From contig JASEVX010000010.1 in NCBI GenBank assembly GCA_031761405.1, positions 9,748,724-9,812,723 on the forward strand: a DNA stretch of 64,000 bases, read 5' to 3'. The notes under the pieces are model-generated. The model was not told the DNA's origin. It did no database searches and saw nothing but the letters and a program-made list of their open reading frames with translations. This stretch comes from Serripes groenlandicus (Eukaryota > Mollusca > Bivalvia > Cardiida > Cardiidae). The position numbers and the translations under genes are program-made. Below, in pieces: positions 54,910 to 64,000 of the stretch. How positions within the stretch are numbered: the stretch's first letter is position 1; the number at the start of each line of letters is the position of its first letter.

Positions 54910-55311
54910 TGCCTGGTGTGAACTGAGTGCATAATTGAAAAAAATGGTCCAAATAGGCGTGTTCTTTTTTCCCCACATTGTTGTAATATTTATCATAATT
55001 TTAATATTTCAAACAATTCCAAGCGACGATTTTAACGGTGATCAAATGCGATCAAAGGCAAACTTATAAATAAATGGATGTTATGTCTCCACCAGGATAT
55101 GTTTCTTTTAGTTTGTTTTTCTCTGTTGTGTTACTGTCAGTCAGCAGTGTATATATATTATATAATAATGTTTCTTTAAGGGCTTGACGCCTAAACGAAT
55201 AGAAATTAATAAACTTATCAAACGTATCAAACGTATCCTAATTGTTATAGTGCTCGCTACTTTCCTATCCAATTGAGACCATTCAAACATCTCCTCTTGG
55301 AGAACGGTGAG
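54910..55311. other. Unassigned intergenic DNA
   Basis: I see nothing recognisable. Confidence 0.4.
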
Positions 55312-55545
55312 TTAACCCTTTCCCAAATTCAAGAAATCTGCAGCAGACGACTTTGAACATTTGTTTGTCAATGAATAGAAAATCTCTATTATTGAATGGA
55401 TAACCTATGACTAAAAGTGGAAAACATTGTGGCAAAAGGAGAAATTGCTCGTTTCGAGCAATTTTTTCTTTTGTCACAATGTTTTCAAAAAGCCGTCTGC
55501 TGCAGAGAGGCGTCAGAAAGCGTTTTATATGTGGGAAAGGGTTAA
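55312..55545 (-). mobile_element. Type-1 TTAA-MITE, full length
   Basis: TTAACCCTTTCCCAAATTC to TATGTGGGAAAGGGTTAA, reverse, GCTCGTTTCGAGC hairpin. Confidence 0.93.
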
Positions 55546-55975
55546 GAGTGTGGAGTGTTTTATCGGAGTCCTACAATAAAATCGCCGATAAGACCGTGTA
55601 ACAGATAGGATTAATCTTAAACCGCTAAAACCAATTCCTCCAAAGTTTCAAAGACAAAAGCTATTTCAAACGTCACAGACAAACATCAAAGCACCGAGAA
55701 GTAAACACATTTCGGCATTTAAATTCCCATTTCGCTCGAGTGCTCAGAAACAACAAGGGATCGAGGTATCGTCGATTCTCGTGAAGTAATCTCACTTAAA
55801 ACGTGATCTATGAGTGGTCTGGAATATCATTCTTAAAGGACTAATTGGTTGATGATGGATATAAGATAACTCGGAAACCCTCGGACTACGTCAGAAACGT
55901 ATAAATGTCTCTTTTGATGTCGCCGCTACCAGTGTCTGGATCCGACTGCCATTGAAATTATGTTGTTCCTGTTGG
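55546..55975. other. Unassigned intergenic DNA
   Basis: I see nothing recognisable. Confidence 0.4.
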
Positions 55976-56203
55976 TAACCCTTTTACCATATGCAGATGC
56001 ATCATGCATTTTGGACTCATCTACAACAAACATCGTTTTAAAAATAAATTGGCAAACGGAAAAATTGTTTCTTCTTTTGCCAATAGGTTTTCAACTGTAT
56101 TCAAGGATTATACTTTTGTTCTATTGGAGACATTTAACATCTGTGTTCCTATATGTTTTTCAAAGTCGACTGATTCAGATTTCTTGTATGTGGGTAAGGG
56201 TTT
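55976..56203. mobile_element. Decayed type-1 MITE
   Basis: TAACCCTTTTACCATATGC to TTGTATGTGGGTAAGGGTTT. Confidence 0.7.
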
Positions 56204-56227
56204 TAAAAACTCTAACCAATCCGTCTT

Positions 56228-56572
56228 CAGGGGCGTAGCTCCCTTTAGGTACTGTAGGCACGTGCCTACACATTTTTTCTCAAAATGCCCCAAAATAAAG
56301 CTGCGGCGATAGACATCTGCGTAATGTATCGACCAGATCAGCCTGCGCTGTCCGCGCAAACTGATCCGGCCGACACGTTCCGTCTTAGGGGGATAGATGT
56401 ATAGAGTAGTGATTCCTGAAACGGAAAATCCTCAAGAGGCGAAAAGTGTATATTCGGGTAGGCCTGTGTGGCATGCTTAGGCTGATCCGGGTCGATACTT
56501 TACGCAGAGTCCACAATGTTGATTTTCTCACGAGACGGCCTACACATTGATTATTGCAGAGCTACGCCCCTG
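56228..56572. mobile_element. hAT-like MITE (CAGGGGCGTAGC ends) containing another MITE
   Basis: CAGGGGCGTAGCTC and GAGCTACGCCCCTG are perfect 14-bp inverted termini of the kind common in hAT elements. The middle is a GAGCCGTCCC-family copy at 56310-56542. A clean 8-bp target duplication was not found. Confidence 0.82.
56310..56542. mobile_element. GAGCCGTCCC-family MITE nested in the hAT-like element
   Basis: TCTGCGTAATGTATCGACC to TTGATTTTCTCACGAGACGGC; left terminus decayed. Confidence 0.8.
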
Positions 56573-56687
56573 GTTTTATCCTGTCTTCCGAATACCAGTT
56601 ACTGAAATCAGAAAGATAGCTGTAACGTAACTGTAGATATATCTATCCTCTTTTCGTGCATTAAAAACAACCTTTCAGGAAAAACAT

Positions 56688-56925
56688 TTAACCCTTTCCC
56701 TCATATATACGTATAAACGCTTTCTGACGTCTCTGCAGCAGACGGCTTTTTGAACACATATTGACAAAAGAAGAAATTGCTCAAAACGAGCAATTTATCC
56801 TTTTGCCACAATGTTTTCCACTTTTAGTCATAGGTTTTCCATTCAATTATAGAGATTTTCCATTTTTTGACAACATATGTTCAAAGTCGTCTGCTGCAGA
56901 ATTGTCGTATGAGGGAAAGGGTTAA
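56688..56925 (+). mobile_element. Type-1 TTAA-MITE, full length with small left-end duplication
   Basis: TTAACCCTTTCCCTCATATA to TATGAGGGAAAGGGTTAA; ATACGTATAAACGC near the left end is 8 bp longer than in sister copies. Confidence 0.93.
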
Positions 56926-57011
56926 CAGTCTGAAAAAGGAATTTTAAGTTTGAACACATTCTATCATACAAAAAATGTATCAACCTCATTCAATTGATTT
57001 TATAAGTATAA

Positions 57012-57216
57012 TTAACTCTTTCGCTGCCAAGGGCCATTACAGGCTTTTGAAAACAAGGCAGATTCAATTGAGATAGCTCGTAACGCGCTGTCTCTCATGA
57101 AATATGCATTATTTGTCAATCAGACAGTACATTTTACAACATTTCCTATTGGACGTAGATTGGAGTTGTCCAATTTTCAAAGTGGGAGAGTTACTTTGTG
57201 AAAGCGAAAGTGTTAA
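57012..57216. mobile_element. TTAA-MITE, second family
   Basis: TTAACTCTTTCGCTGCCAAG to GTGAAAGCGAAAGTGTTAA; AGATAGCTCGTAACGCGCTG inside matches AGTCAGCTCGTAATGAACCG of the 1994 copy. Confidence 0.78.
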
Positions 57217-57500
57217 ACGCTGCAATGCACACTTGTCTAAACAAATGTTGACTGTGCGGCGATTCGAACGCAAAGAGGACTGAGAGAGACTCCATCGTAA
57301 CTATCTAACGTTCGGGAGCATTGCTCACACACATTTTTATAACATTTATAATGTACTTTACTACCTATAGCATCATCTAACTAAACAGCGAACTGCTGAT
57401 GGAAAAGTAATTATTCGTATCCATTTTCATATGATGAAATTAAGTGGTGTTTTTCTTAAATAATACATAATATTTACGTAAAGCCGTTTTTACTATTTAT
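57217..57500. other. Unassigned AT-rich DNA
   Basis: I see nothing recognisable. Confidence 0.4.
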
Positions 57501-58520
57501 TCTTCTTAAATATATCTCTCTAACTTTATAATATAGAGAGAAATCTTTTCCAAGAAAGGAAGATATCTCTCTTACAAGTATACCGCTTAGTTAGAGATAT
57601 ATCTCTTACAATTATACCGCGTCAAGCATGTTAGAGATATCTCTCTTACAATCATACCGCTTTAAGCATGTTAGAGATATATCTCTTTCAATTATACCGC
57701 TTCAAGCAAGTTAGAGATATATCTCTTACAATCATACCGCTTTAAGCATGTTAGAGATATATCTCTTACAATTATACCGCTTTAAGGATGTTAGATATAT
57801 CTCTCTTACACTTATACCGCTTTAAGCATGTTAGAGATATATCTCTTACAAGTATACCGCTTTAAGCATGTTAGAGATATATATCTTACAATTATACAGC
57901 TTTAAGCATGTTAGAGATATCTCTCTAACAATTATACCGCTTTAAGCATGTTAGAGATATCTCTCTTACAATTATACCGCTTTAAGCATGTTAGAGATAT
58001 CTCTCTTACAATTATACCGCTTTAAGCATGTTAGAGATATATCTCTAACCATTATACCGCTTTAAGCATGATAGAGATATCTCTCTTACAATTATACCGC
58101 TTTAAGCATGTTAGAGATATCTCTCTTACAATTATACCGCTTTAAGCATGTTAGAGATATCTCTCTAACAATTATACCGCTTTAACCATGATATAGATAT
58201 CTCTCTTACAATTATACTGCTTAAAGCATGATAGAGATATCTCTCTTACAATTATACCGCGTCAAGCATGTTTGAGATATCTCTCTTACAATTCTACCGC
58301 TTTAAGCATGTTAGAGATATCTCTCTTACAATTATACCGCTTTAAGCATGTTAGAGATATATCTCTTATAATTATACCGCTTTAAGCATGTTAGAGATAT
58401 ATCTATTACAATTATACCGCTTTAAGATATCTAACTATCATGATCAAAGTTAAAAAGATATCTCTCTAAATTTGAGGGAATCCTTTCAAAATAATGGAGA
58501 TATCACTCTTTAAAAGAGAG
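57501..58520. repeat. 40-bp palindrome-bearing satellite, about 22 units
   Basis: Units TTTAAGCATGTTAGAGATAT plus CTCTCTTACAATTATACCGC repeat every 40 bp from about 57553 to 58432. Each unit holds the palindrome AGAGATATCTCT or AGAGATATATCTCT. Single degenerate AGATATCTCTCT blocks lie outside both edges. Confidence 0.95.
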
Positions 58521-58850
58521 GTATATATATATATAAAACGAAGGTATATTTAATGAAAAAAGTTATGAGCATTTCTTCTTTTGTCACAATGTTTTCAAAA
58601 GTCGTTTACGGCTAGCCATTAATATCTGAAACGCCGGAAGAACAAACCATTTTAGTATACTCAAATTCGTTCCTTAGGTTGGCTAATTCTCTTATTATAT
58701 CCCATGAATATCTCGCTTAAGTATGCCAACAATAAAGAGAATAGACAGCGTATATGTACAGACTGATTGCGATCCACGGAGCTCCTCACAGTTGTGTAAG
58801 TAATACTACTTATTGTCACTTAAAGCAGGACACGGATTCACAGTGAAAAC
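58521..58850. other. Unassigned DNA with one MITE scrap
   Basis: GAGCATTTCTTCTTTTGTCA to AAAAGTCGTTTACGG at 58568-58611 is a type-1 scrap. Confidence 0.4.
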
Positions 58851-59068
58851 GTTACCATTGTTACAAGTGCAGACGCATCTCGACGCAGCTGCCGTCGACG
58901 ACTTTTGAGAAAAAGCGTGTCAAAAGATGAAATTGATCATCATGAGCAACTCTATTCAAAAGTTAAACCCTCATTTATAGAGACTTTTTCCTAGTTTGAC
59001 ATGTATGTTTTCATGTTTGTTTTCGAAGTCGTCTACGGCAGGTTTGTTTTATGTGGGATAGGGTATTA
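58851..59068. mobile_element. Decayed type-1 MITE
   Basis: GTGCAGACGCATCTCGACGC to TATGTGGGATAGGG; GATCATCATGAGC hairpin inside. Confidence 0.65.
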
Positions 59069-59402
59069 GGGCGTACAATGCCAATATAAAAAGGCTGATA
59101 TCTATCAATCACTTGAGGCGATTTCTCGGTGAGTGTAATGCCTGACCAGATGGGGGAGCCTGCATTCCTAACGGTGAATTAATGTAAACAGTTTATATTA
59201 AATGTAATTATGGAAACTGCCCTCTTATTCCGGGCCGGCTATCCGCCATATTCGAACAGCGACCTTATACCCTGCCCCAGGAACTTACTTCCGGTTGTCA
59301 AAACTTCCTTGTTCCGAGCTGGATAGAAGTATTGGTCGATTTTCGGGTTAATATTCAAGAAAAACAGAATCATATTGGAAAGAAAGTGAAACGGTTTCCT
59401 GT
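59069..59402. other. Unassigned intergenic DNA
   Basis: I see nothing recognisable. Confidence 0.4.
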
Positions 59403-59575
59403 TTGAAGACGCATCTTGACGCATCTGTTGGATACGACGTTTGGAATCATTAGGGCAAAAGGAGCATATCTCTCAACTCTTTTCAATAGCTATATTTTCA
59501 TTTACAGAGGGTTTCCAAACTACGTGCTATCAAAGTCGTCTGCTGCAGATCTTTTTATGGAGGGAAATGATTAAG
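59403..59575. mobile_element. Decayed type-1 MITE
   Basis: GAAGACGCATCTTGACGCATC to GGAGGGAAATGATTAA. Confidence 0.65.
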
Positions 59576-59618
59576 TTATTTCATGGCGGCAGGTTATCAT
59601 ACTCAAGTGCTTCCTAGT

Positions 59619-59837
59619 TTAACCCTTTGCCACCTGCAGACGCATTTGGACGCCCTAGCAGCGGACGACTGTTGAACACATTGTAGTCAAAGATGAAATT
59701 GTTCATGATGAGCTTTCTCCTTTGGCCACAATGTTTTCAACTTTATTTAACAAATAAGCTATCTTTTATAGAGTTTTTTTCAGGTTTTTGTCACTTTGTT
59801 TTCTGCTGCAGATTTGTTGTATGTGGGAAAGGGTTAA
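59619..59837. mobile_element. Type-1 TTAA-MITE, older copy
   Basis: TTAACCCTTTGCCACCTGC to TATGTGGGAAAGGGTTAA. Confidence 0.88.
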
Positions 59838-59945
59838 TTTCACCAGCGTTGCGTTCGGATAACTGTTATTTTAGCTTAGGATACCGCATCCACTAATTAA
59901 ATAAACCCTGTCCCACATATCCCAACAAATCTGCAGCAGAACACT

Positions 59946-60175
59946 TTAACCCTTTCCCTCATATAGACGCTTTCTGATGCCTCTGCAGCAGACGGCTTTT
60001 TGAAAACATAGTGACAAAAGAAAAAATTGCTCAAAACGAGCAATTTCTCCTTTTGCCACAATGTTTTCCACTTTTAGTCATAGGTCATCCATTCAATTAT
60101 AGAGATTTTCTATGTTTTTACGAAATATGTTCAAAGTCGTCTGCTGCAGAATTGTTGTATGAGGGAAAGGGTTAA
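59946..60175 (+). mobile_element. Type-1 TTAA-MITE, full length (230 bp), beside a MITE scrap
   Basis: TTAACCCTTTCCCTCATATA to TATGAGGGAAAGGGTTAA. A left-end scrap of an older copy (AACCCTGTCCCACATATCCC, CTGCAGCAGAACAC) lies directly before it at 59903-59945. Confidence 0.94.
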
Positions 60176-60554
60176 ATACATTTAGTCAACAAAAAGGAAA
60201 CACTCTCTAAATTAAGTTAAAAATTTAATCTAGAGCGAACACTTTTTGCTGTACATGTATATATGTCGAATTTTATTTCCGTTATAGGTTTTTTTTTTTT
60301 TTTTTTTTTTATTATAGCCTATATTTAGGCCTATATTTTATATGATTGATCATTCAATGAACTAGTTAAACGTCTCATTCTCTTCTTACACTTTATTAGC
60401 AAAGTTCAAATCATATAGTTTATACAAACAAAAACCACTGATTCTTTTTATGTGTATGTGGGAAAGTGTTAATAGTATTTGAACCACCAAACTATGACGT
60501 TATTAGATGTACCTTAACGCAGCCCAGGCCCAACAACTATTAAAGTTCACTATG
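60176..60554. other. Unassigned AT-rich DNA with poly-T
   Basis: A run of about 22 T at 60290-60311, which could be the tail of a minus-strand retroposon; no body is recognisable. GTATGTGGGAAAGTGTTAA at 60454 is a MITE scrap. Confidence 0.4.
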
Positions 60555-60668
60555 TGCACAAGTATCTCATTGGTCAGAACCAATTTCATTCTCAAAATTG
60601 ACCAATCAGCAGGCCTGTTGGAGTAAATATCTCTTTCTGAGCACATAGCTCTTTTTCTAGGTTCGGAT
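60555..60668. repeat. Dispersed inverted-CCAAT repeat
   Basis: GTATCTCATTGGTCAGAACC and TTGACCAATCAGCAGGCC; same family as 8070 and 61146. Confidence 0.65.
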
Positions 60669-60689
60669 CCGGGATTTTATACGTTTCCC

Positions 60690-60781
60690 CATGTCTCAGT
60701 CATTATGAGGAATTTCTCCGTTTGCCAAATTGTTTTCAAAAGTCATCTACGGCAGAAGCGTCTGTAAGTGGGAAAGGGTAA
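60690..60781. mobile_element. Type-1 MITE right part
   Basis: CATTATGAGGAATTTCTCC to TAAGTGGGAAAGGGTAAA. Confidence 0.65.
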
Positions 60782-60857
60782 ATATTGAACCACCAAACTA
60801 CCACGCTAAATGTAAATCATGTTTGATAATTTAACACAAAACCAACCCATTGGGCCT

Positions 60858-61087
60858 CTAACCCTTTCCCTCATATAGACGCTTTCTGACGCCTCTGCAG
60901 CAGACGACTTTTTGAAAACATAGTGATAAAAGAAGAAATTGATCAAAACGAGCAATTTCTCCTTTTGCCACAATGTTTTCCATTTTTGGTCATAGGTTAT
61001 CAATTCAATTATAGAGATTTTCTATTTTTTAACAAAATATGTTCAAAGTCGTCTGCTGCAGAATTGTCGTATGAGGGAAAGGGTTAA
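60858..61087 (+). mobile_element. Type-1 TTAA-MITE, full length (230 bp)
   Basis: CTAACCCTTTCCCTCATATA to TATGAGGGAAAGGGTTAA; left TTAA decayed to CTAA. Confidence 0.94.
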
Positions 61088-61145
61088 GTCACTGTGGTAA
61101 CTCTGAGATGTATCTGACCGCAGCTCAGGCCCAAATACTATTAAA

Positions 61146-61226
61146 GTTCACTATGTGCTCTAAATGTGTGCAAAAGGAGTATCTGATTGGTCAGAAACAA
61201 TTTTTATTCTCAAAATTGACCAATCA
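61146..61226. repeat. Dispersed inverted-CCAAT repeat
   Basis: GTATCTGATTGGTCAGAAAC and TTGACCAATCAGAAGCC. ACTATTAAAGTTCACTATGTG precedes both this copy and the one at 60555, so a longer segment containing the MITE gap was duplicated. Confidence 0.7.
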
Positions 61227-61593
61227 GAAGCCTTGGTTGAATCTTTTTGAAGATTTTCCACGCCCCTGCACCGCTCATTCCACTCACACTGGATATGTCT
61301 AGTATATAAACATGATGTATCGATATATTTGAACAATAGATTTTTTTTTTCTTCAAAATTTCGTGTTAATAAATCGATCAATCAATCCAGCTTAACACTA
61401 CGAAATGAGTTTAAATGTATAAGTATTTGTATTACAAAACTACACTTCCGGTGTGCGTCACAACTCTGGTGGTCCGTGTTAACTGTATAATTATCTAATT
61501 TGAGAGTTGTCTGAATTAATTAACATATCAAAATCTAGGAATTACCCTTCAATCAGTGACATCTGAGATCTGTTAGCTCGCACTGTCTTTTCT
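61227..61593. other. Unassigned intergenic DNA
   Basis: I see nothing recognisable. Confidence 0.4.
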
Positions 61594-61827
61594 TTAACCC
61601 TTTTCCCACATATAGACACTTTCTGACGCCTCTGCAGAAGACGACTTTTGAAAACATTGTGACAAAAGAAGTAATTGCTCAAAACGAGCAATTTCTCCTT
61701 TTGCCACAATTTTTTCAAATTTTCTTTTTAGTAAATATACCCTCAATTAGAAGGATTTTCTATATTTTTGTCCACATGTTTTCAAAGTCGTCTGCTGTAA
61801 GTTTGTTGTATGTGGGCAAGGGTACAA
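61594..61827 (+). mobile_element. Type-1 TTAA-MITE, nearly full length
   Basis: TTAACCCTTTTCCCACATAT to TATGTGGGCAAGGGTACAA. Confidence 0.88.
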
Positions 61828-62040
61828 TACTCTCTTTTTGTGGAACTTTGGAAAACACCAGAAAATTTATATTCATAGAAATCACAACTTTATAAGACCA
61901 GTGTCCTTAATAAGGGGCTAATTTCATGTTCTGAGTCCTAATGTAGTCTGATAAACCTATGTTATGTTGTGGGTACTCAAAAGAATCGTCTCATTGAGAG
62001 AGACATACAGGAAAGAACAAAACTTGTCTCGTTCTGCTGG

Positions 62041-62393
62041 CTAGAAGACTAGACTAGACTAGAAGACTAGACTAGAAGACTAGGCTAGAAGACTAGGCTA
62101 GAAAACTATGATAGAATATTAGACTAGAAGACTAGACTAGAAGACTAGAAGACTAGACTAGAGGACTAGGCTAGAAGACTAGGCTAGAAGACTAGGCTAG
62201 AAGACTAGGCTAGAAGACTAGGCTAGAAGACTAGGCTAGAATATTAGACTAGAAGACTAGACTAAAAGACTAGGCTAGAATACTAGGCTAGAAGACTAAG
62301 ATAGAAGACTAAGCTAGAATACTAGGCTAGAATACTAGGCTAGAATACTAGGATAGAAGATTAGACTAGAAGACTAGACTAGAAGATTAGAAT
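62041..62393. repeat. 13-bp minisatellite (CTAGAAGACTAGG type)
   Basis: About 27 short units vary between AGACTAGACTAGA and AGACTAGGCTAGA and contain many CTAG palindromes. Confidence 0.92.
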
Positions 62394-62439
62394 CTCATCG
62401 TTCTGCCCTTTAAATTGAGCGTGACAGGTCTGATGGAAT

Positions 62440-62655
62440 TCAATCCACCGAGAATCACGTAGGTTAGTAGTACAAGTCGTCCAACTATCCTGCGACAAGC
62501 GAGTCAGTCTGAATGCTAACGACCACAACGCTGAGAGACAAAGGGGAAAAGCAATAACTACCATGTTTTACAAAGTATTTGTATGACTCGGTCGGGGATC
62601 AAACACGCGACTTCCCACACCCGAGGCGTACGCTCTACGACTACATCGCCATAAT
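62440..62655 (-). repeat. tRNA-headed SINE, V-core type, core truncated
   Basis: AGCAATAACTACCATG, GTATGACTCGGTCGGGGATC and the minus-strand head with GTAGTCGTAGAGCG. Confidence 0.7.
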
Positions 62656-62689
62656 GAGCAGGGTTTGCTTAAGTCAAAAGGTTTGTATT

Positions 62690-62846
62690 CTATTGAACAA
62701 TTTAACTTTCGTTTTATAATAAAGTTTGCATATTTTGGCTAAATGTTGCCAAAGTCATCTGTTGCAGTGATGTGATGTAGAGTTGGAATGGGATTCCCAC
62801 ATGTAGACGCATCGTCGATGTGTTTACAACAGAAGTTTTAATATGT
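62690..62846. mobile_element. Type-1 MITE scraps
   Basis: CCAAAGTCATCTGTTGCAG with GTTGGAATGGG (right end) followed by CCCACATGTAGACGCATCG (left end). Confidence 0.5.
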
Positions 62847-63129
62847 CACCCTTTCCCTCATATAGACGCTTTCTGACGCCTCTGCAGCAAACGGCTATTT
62901 GAAAACATGGTGACAAAAGAAGAAATTGCATTAAACGTGCAATTTCTCCTTTTGCCACAATGTTTTCCACTTTTAGTCATAGGTCATCCAATCATGACAA
63001 AAAGTGGAAAACATTGTGGAAAAAGGAGAAATTGCACGTTCTGTGCAATTTCTTCTTTTGTCACCATGTTTTCAAATAGCCGTCTGCTGCAGAGGCGTCA
63101 GAAAGCGTCTATATGAGGGAAAGGGTTAA
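62847..63129. mobile_element. Palindromic fusion of two type-1 MITE left halves
   Basis: The left half starts CCCTTTCCCTCATATAGACG and runs past CCACTTTTAGTCAT. After a short AGGTCATCCA spacer the same half returns inverted (ATGACAAAAAGTGGAAAAC to CGTCTATATGAGGGAAAGGG, TTAA). Both ends are therefore the GACGC end, making a near-perfect palindrome of about 280 bp. Confidence 0.93.
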
Positions 63130-63345
63130 CGCCGCTTTCAACATTTATTTCAGATATATCACGTTCCTGTGTAAGTTACCAGTAATACTGGACCACTTTA
63201 TCCTGATCGTAGTGCTAAACCCCGCAACCCTGAGCGACAAGAAGTGCAGTCACTACTACCATTTTAAAAGTATTTGGTTTGACCCGGTTTGGGGATCGAA
63301 CACGCACTCGAGGTTGAAGCTCTACAATTACACCACCGAGGTGGT
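63127..63345 (-). repeat. tRNA-headed SINE, V-core type
   Basis: AACGCCGCTTTCAACATTTATTTCAG, then a minus-strand head with GGTGGTGTAATTGTAGAGC and GTTCGATCCCC. The adjoining MITE ends in the TTAA that belongs to the SINE tail. Confidence 0.8.
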
Positions 63346-63364
63346 CATACACGTTATACATGTT

Positions 63365-63596
63365 TTAACCCTTTCCCTCATATAGACGCTTTCTGACGCC
63401 CTCTACAGCAGACGGCTTTTTGAAAACATAGTGACAAAAGAAGAAATTGCTCAAAACGAGCAATTTCTCCTTTTACCACAATGTTTTCCACTTTTAGTCA
63501 TAGGTTATCCATTGAATTAGAGAGATTTTTCTATTTTTTGACAAAATATGTTCAAAGTCGCCTGCTGCAGAATTGTTGTATGAGGGAAAGGGTTAA
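63365..63596 (+). mobile_element. Type-1 TTAA-MITE, full length
   Basis: TTAACCCTTTCCCTCATATA to TATGAGGGAAAGGGTTAA. Confidence 0.94.
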
Positions 63597-63597
63597 A

Positions 63598-63637
63598 CGT
63601 CATCTGCTGCAGATTTGTTGTAGGTGGGAAAGTGTTA
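63598..63637. mobile_element. Type-1 MITE right-end scrap
   Basis: CGTCATCTGCTGCAGATTTG to GTGGGAAAGTGTTAA directly after the full copy. Confidence 0.7.
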
Positions 63638-64000
63638 AAATGTAAAGGGTTTACAAAATTAGCAGAATACAATTGCCTCTCTGTGATTTCTACACGTTCT
63701 ACAAATTACGGACTACGGGATACCGCGGCTGGTAGAAATTTGAGAAATTGGTCTTAGAACTCCCAAATTGGCTGAGAAAGTTTTTCTTTCCTCGGTCAAT
63801 CACCTTTATTTTGAAAGAAAAAAAGGATGGCTTATTGGTATGGAAATTGAAAGGAGGTATTGTCGAAAACATAATATTTTTTTATAAAATAAATGCTATG
63901 ATCTATATTTAACAAGTGTCCGTTTTCTTTTTCAAATATGTCTAGATGAAATCATTTAACATTTGCTTCAATTAATTATTTACGGAATTTTGAACATAAT
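63638..64000. other. Unassigned AT-rich DNA at the window edge
   Basis: I see nothing recognisable. Confidence 0.4.

Noticed and set aside
57501..58520. CRISPR-like array (regular 40-bp period)
   Set aside because: The whole unit repeats; there are no unique spacers, and the DNA is animal nuclear. It is a satellite.
60290..60311. Poly-T as the tail of a processed pseudogene
   Set aside because: No coding body or target duplication could be found beside it.

Overview
The window looks like AT-rich nuclear DNA from a bivalve mollusc. A heterodont such as Dreissena would fit, but that genus-level guess rests on repeat style only. The evidence for a eukaryote is one intron-rich animal gene with canonical GT-AG splice sites, several tRNA-headed SINE families carrying the core motif TTTCAGTTATATCACGG, two Helitron-derived 'pearl'-type elements with internal tandem cores, and a very dense population of MITEs. 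There are no operons, no bacterial ribosome-binding sites and no rRNA genes.

The one gene I can identify firmly is BBS4, a TPR subunit of the BBSome, on the minus strand from 29158 (start codon) to 8565 (stop). I rebuilt 13 coding exons by eye. They total 1,983 nt including the stop, every junction keeps the reading frame, and the product is 660 residues. It follows vertebrate BBS4 through the TPR solenoid and ends in a proline-rich tail of about 190 residues that vertebrate BBS4 lacks. Its twelve introns are packed with repeats.

Layout. 1-1640: one intronless orphan ORF of 392 aa with an acidic Ser/Asp repeat, basic clusters and a Cys-rich end. 1640-8560: repeats downstream of BBS4. 8565-29158: BBS4. 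Intron 6 holds nine 155-bp units rich in nuclear-receptor half-sites (19622-21367), intron 4 holds a second pearl-like element (23411-24617), and intron 8 holds a decayed LINE reverse-transcriptase end (16072-16483). 29160-64000: no gene I can support. This part is made of MITEs, SINEs, fold-back elements and satellites with units of about 13, 31, 35 and 40 bp plus an AACCGGTTAATCG array.

The dominant structural theme is a roughly 230-bp palindromic MITE family bounded by TTAA, with termini CCCTTTCCCTCATA...TATGAGGGAAAGGG. I located more than 50 full or decayed copies. The TTAA duplication and the CCCT-type end point to mobilisation by a piggyBac-like transposase. A SINE split by a copy at 42931-43163 shows the target-site duplication directly. 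Four of the twelve BBS4 introns have a copy of this family ending 6 to 23 nt inside the 5' splice site.

All coordinates come from manual reading. No alignment, HMM or database search was run.
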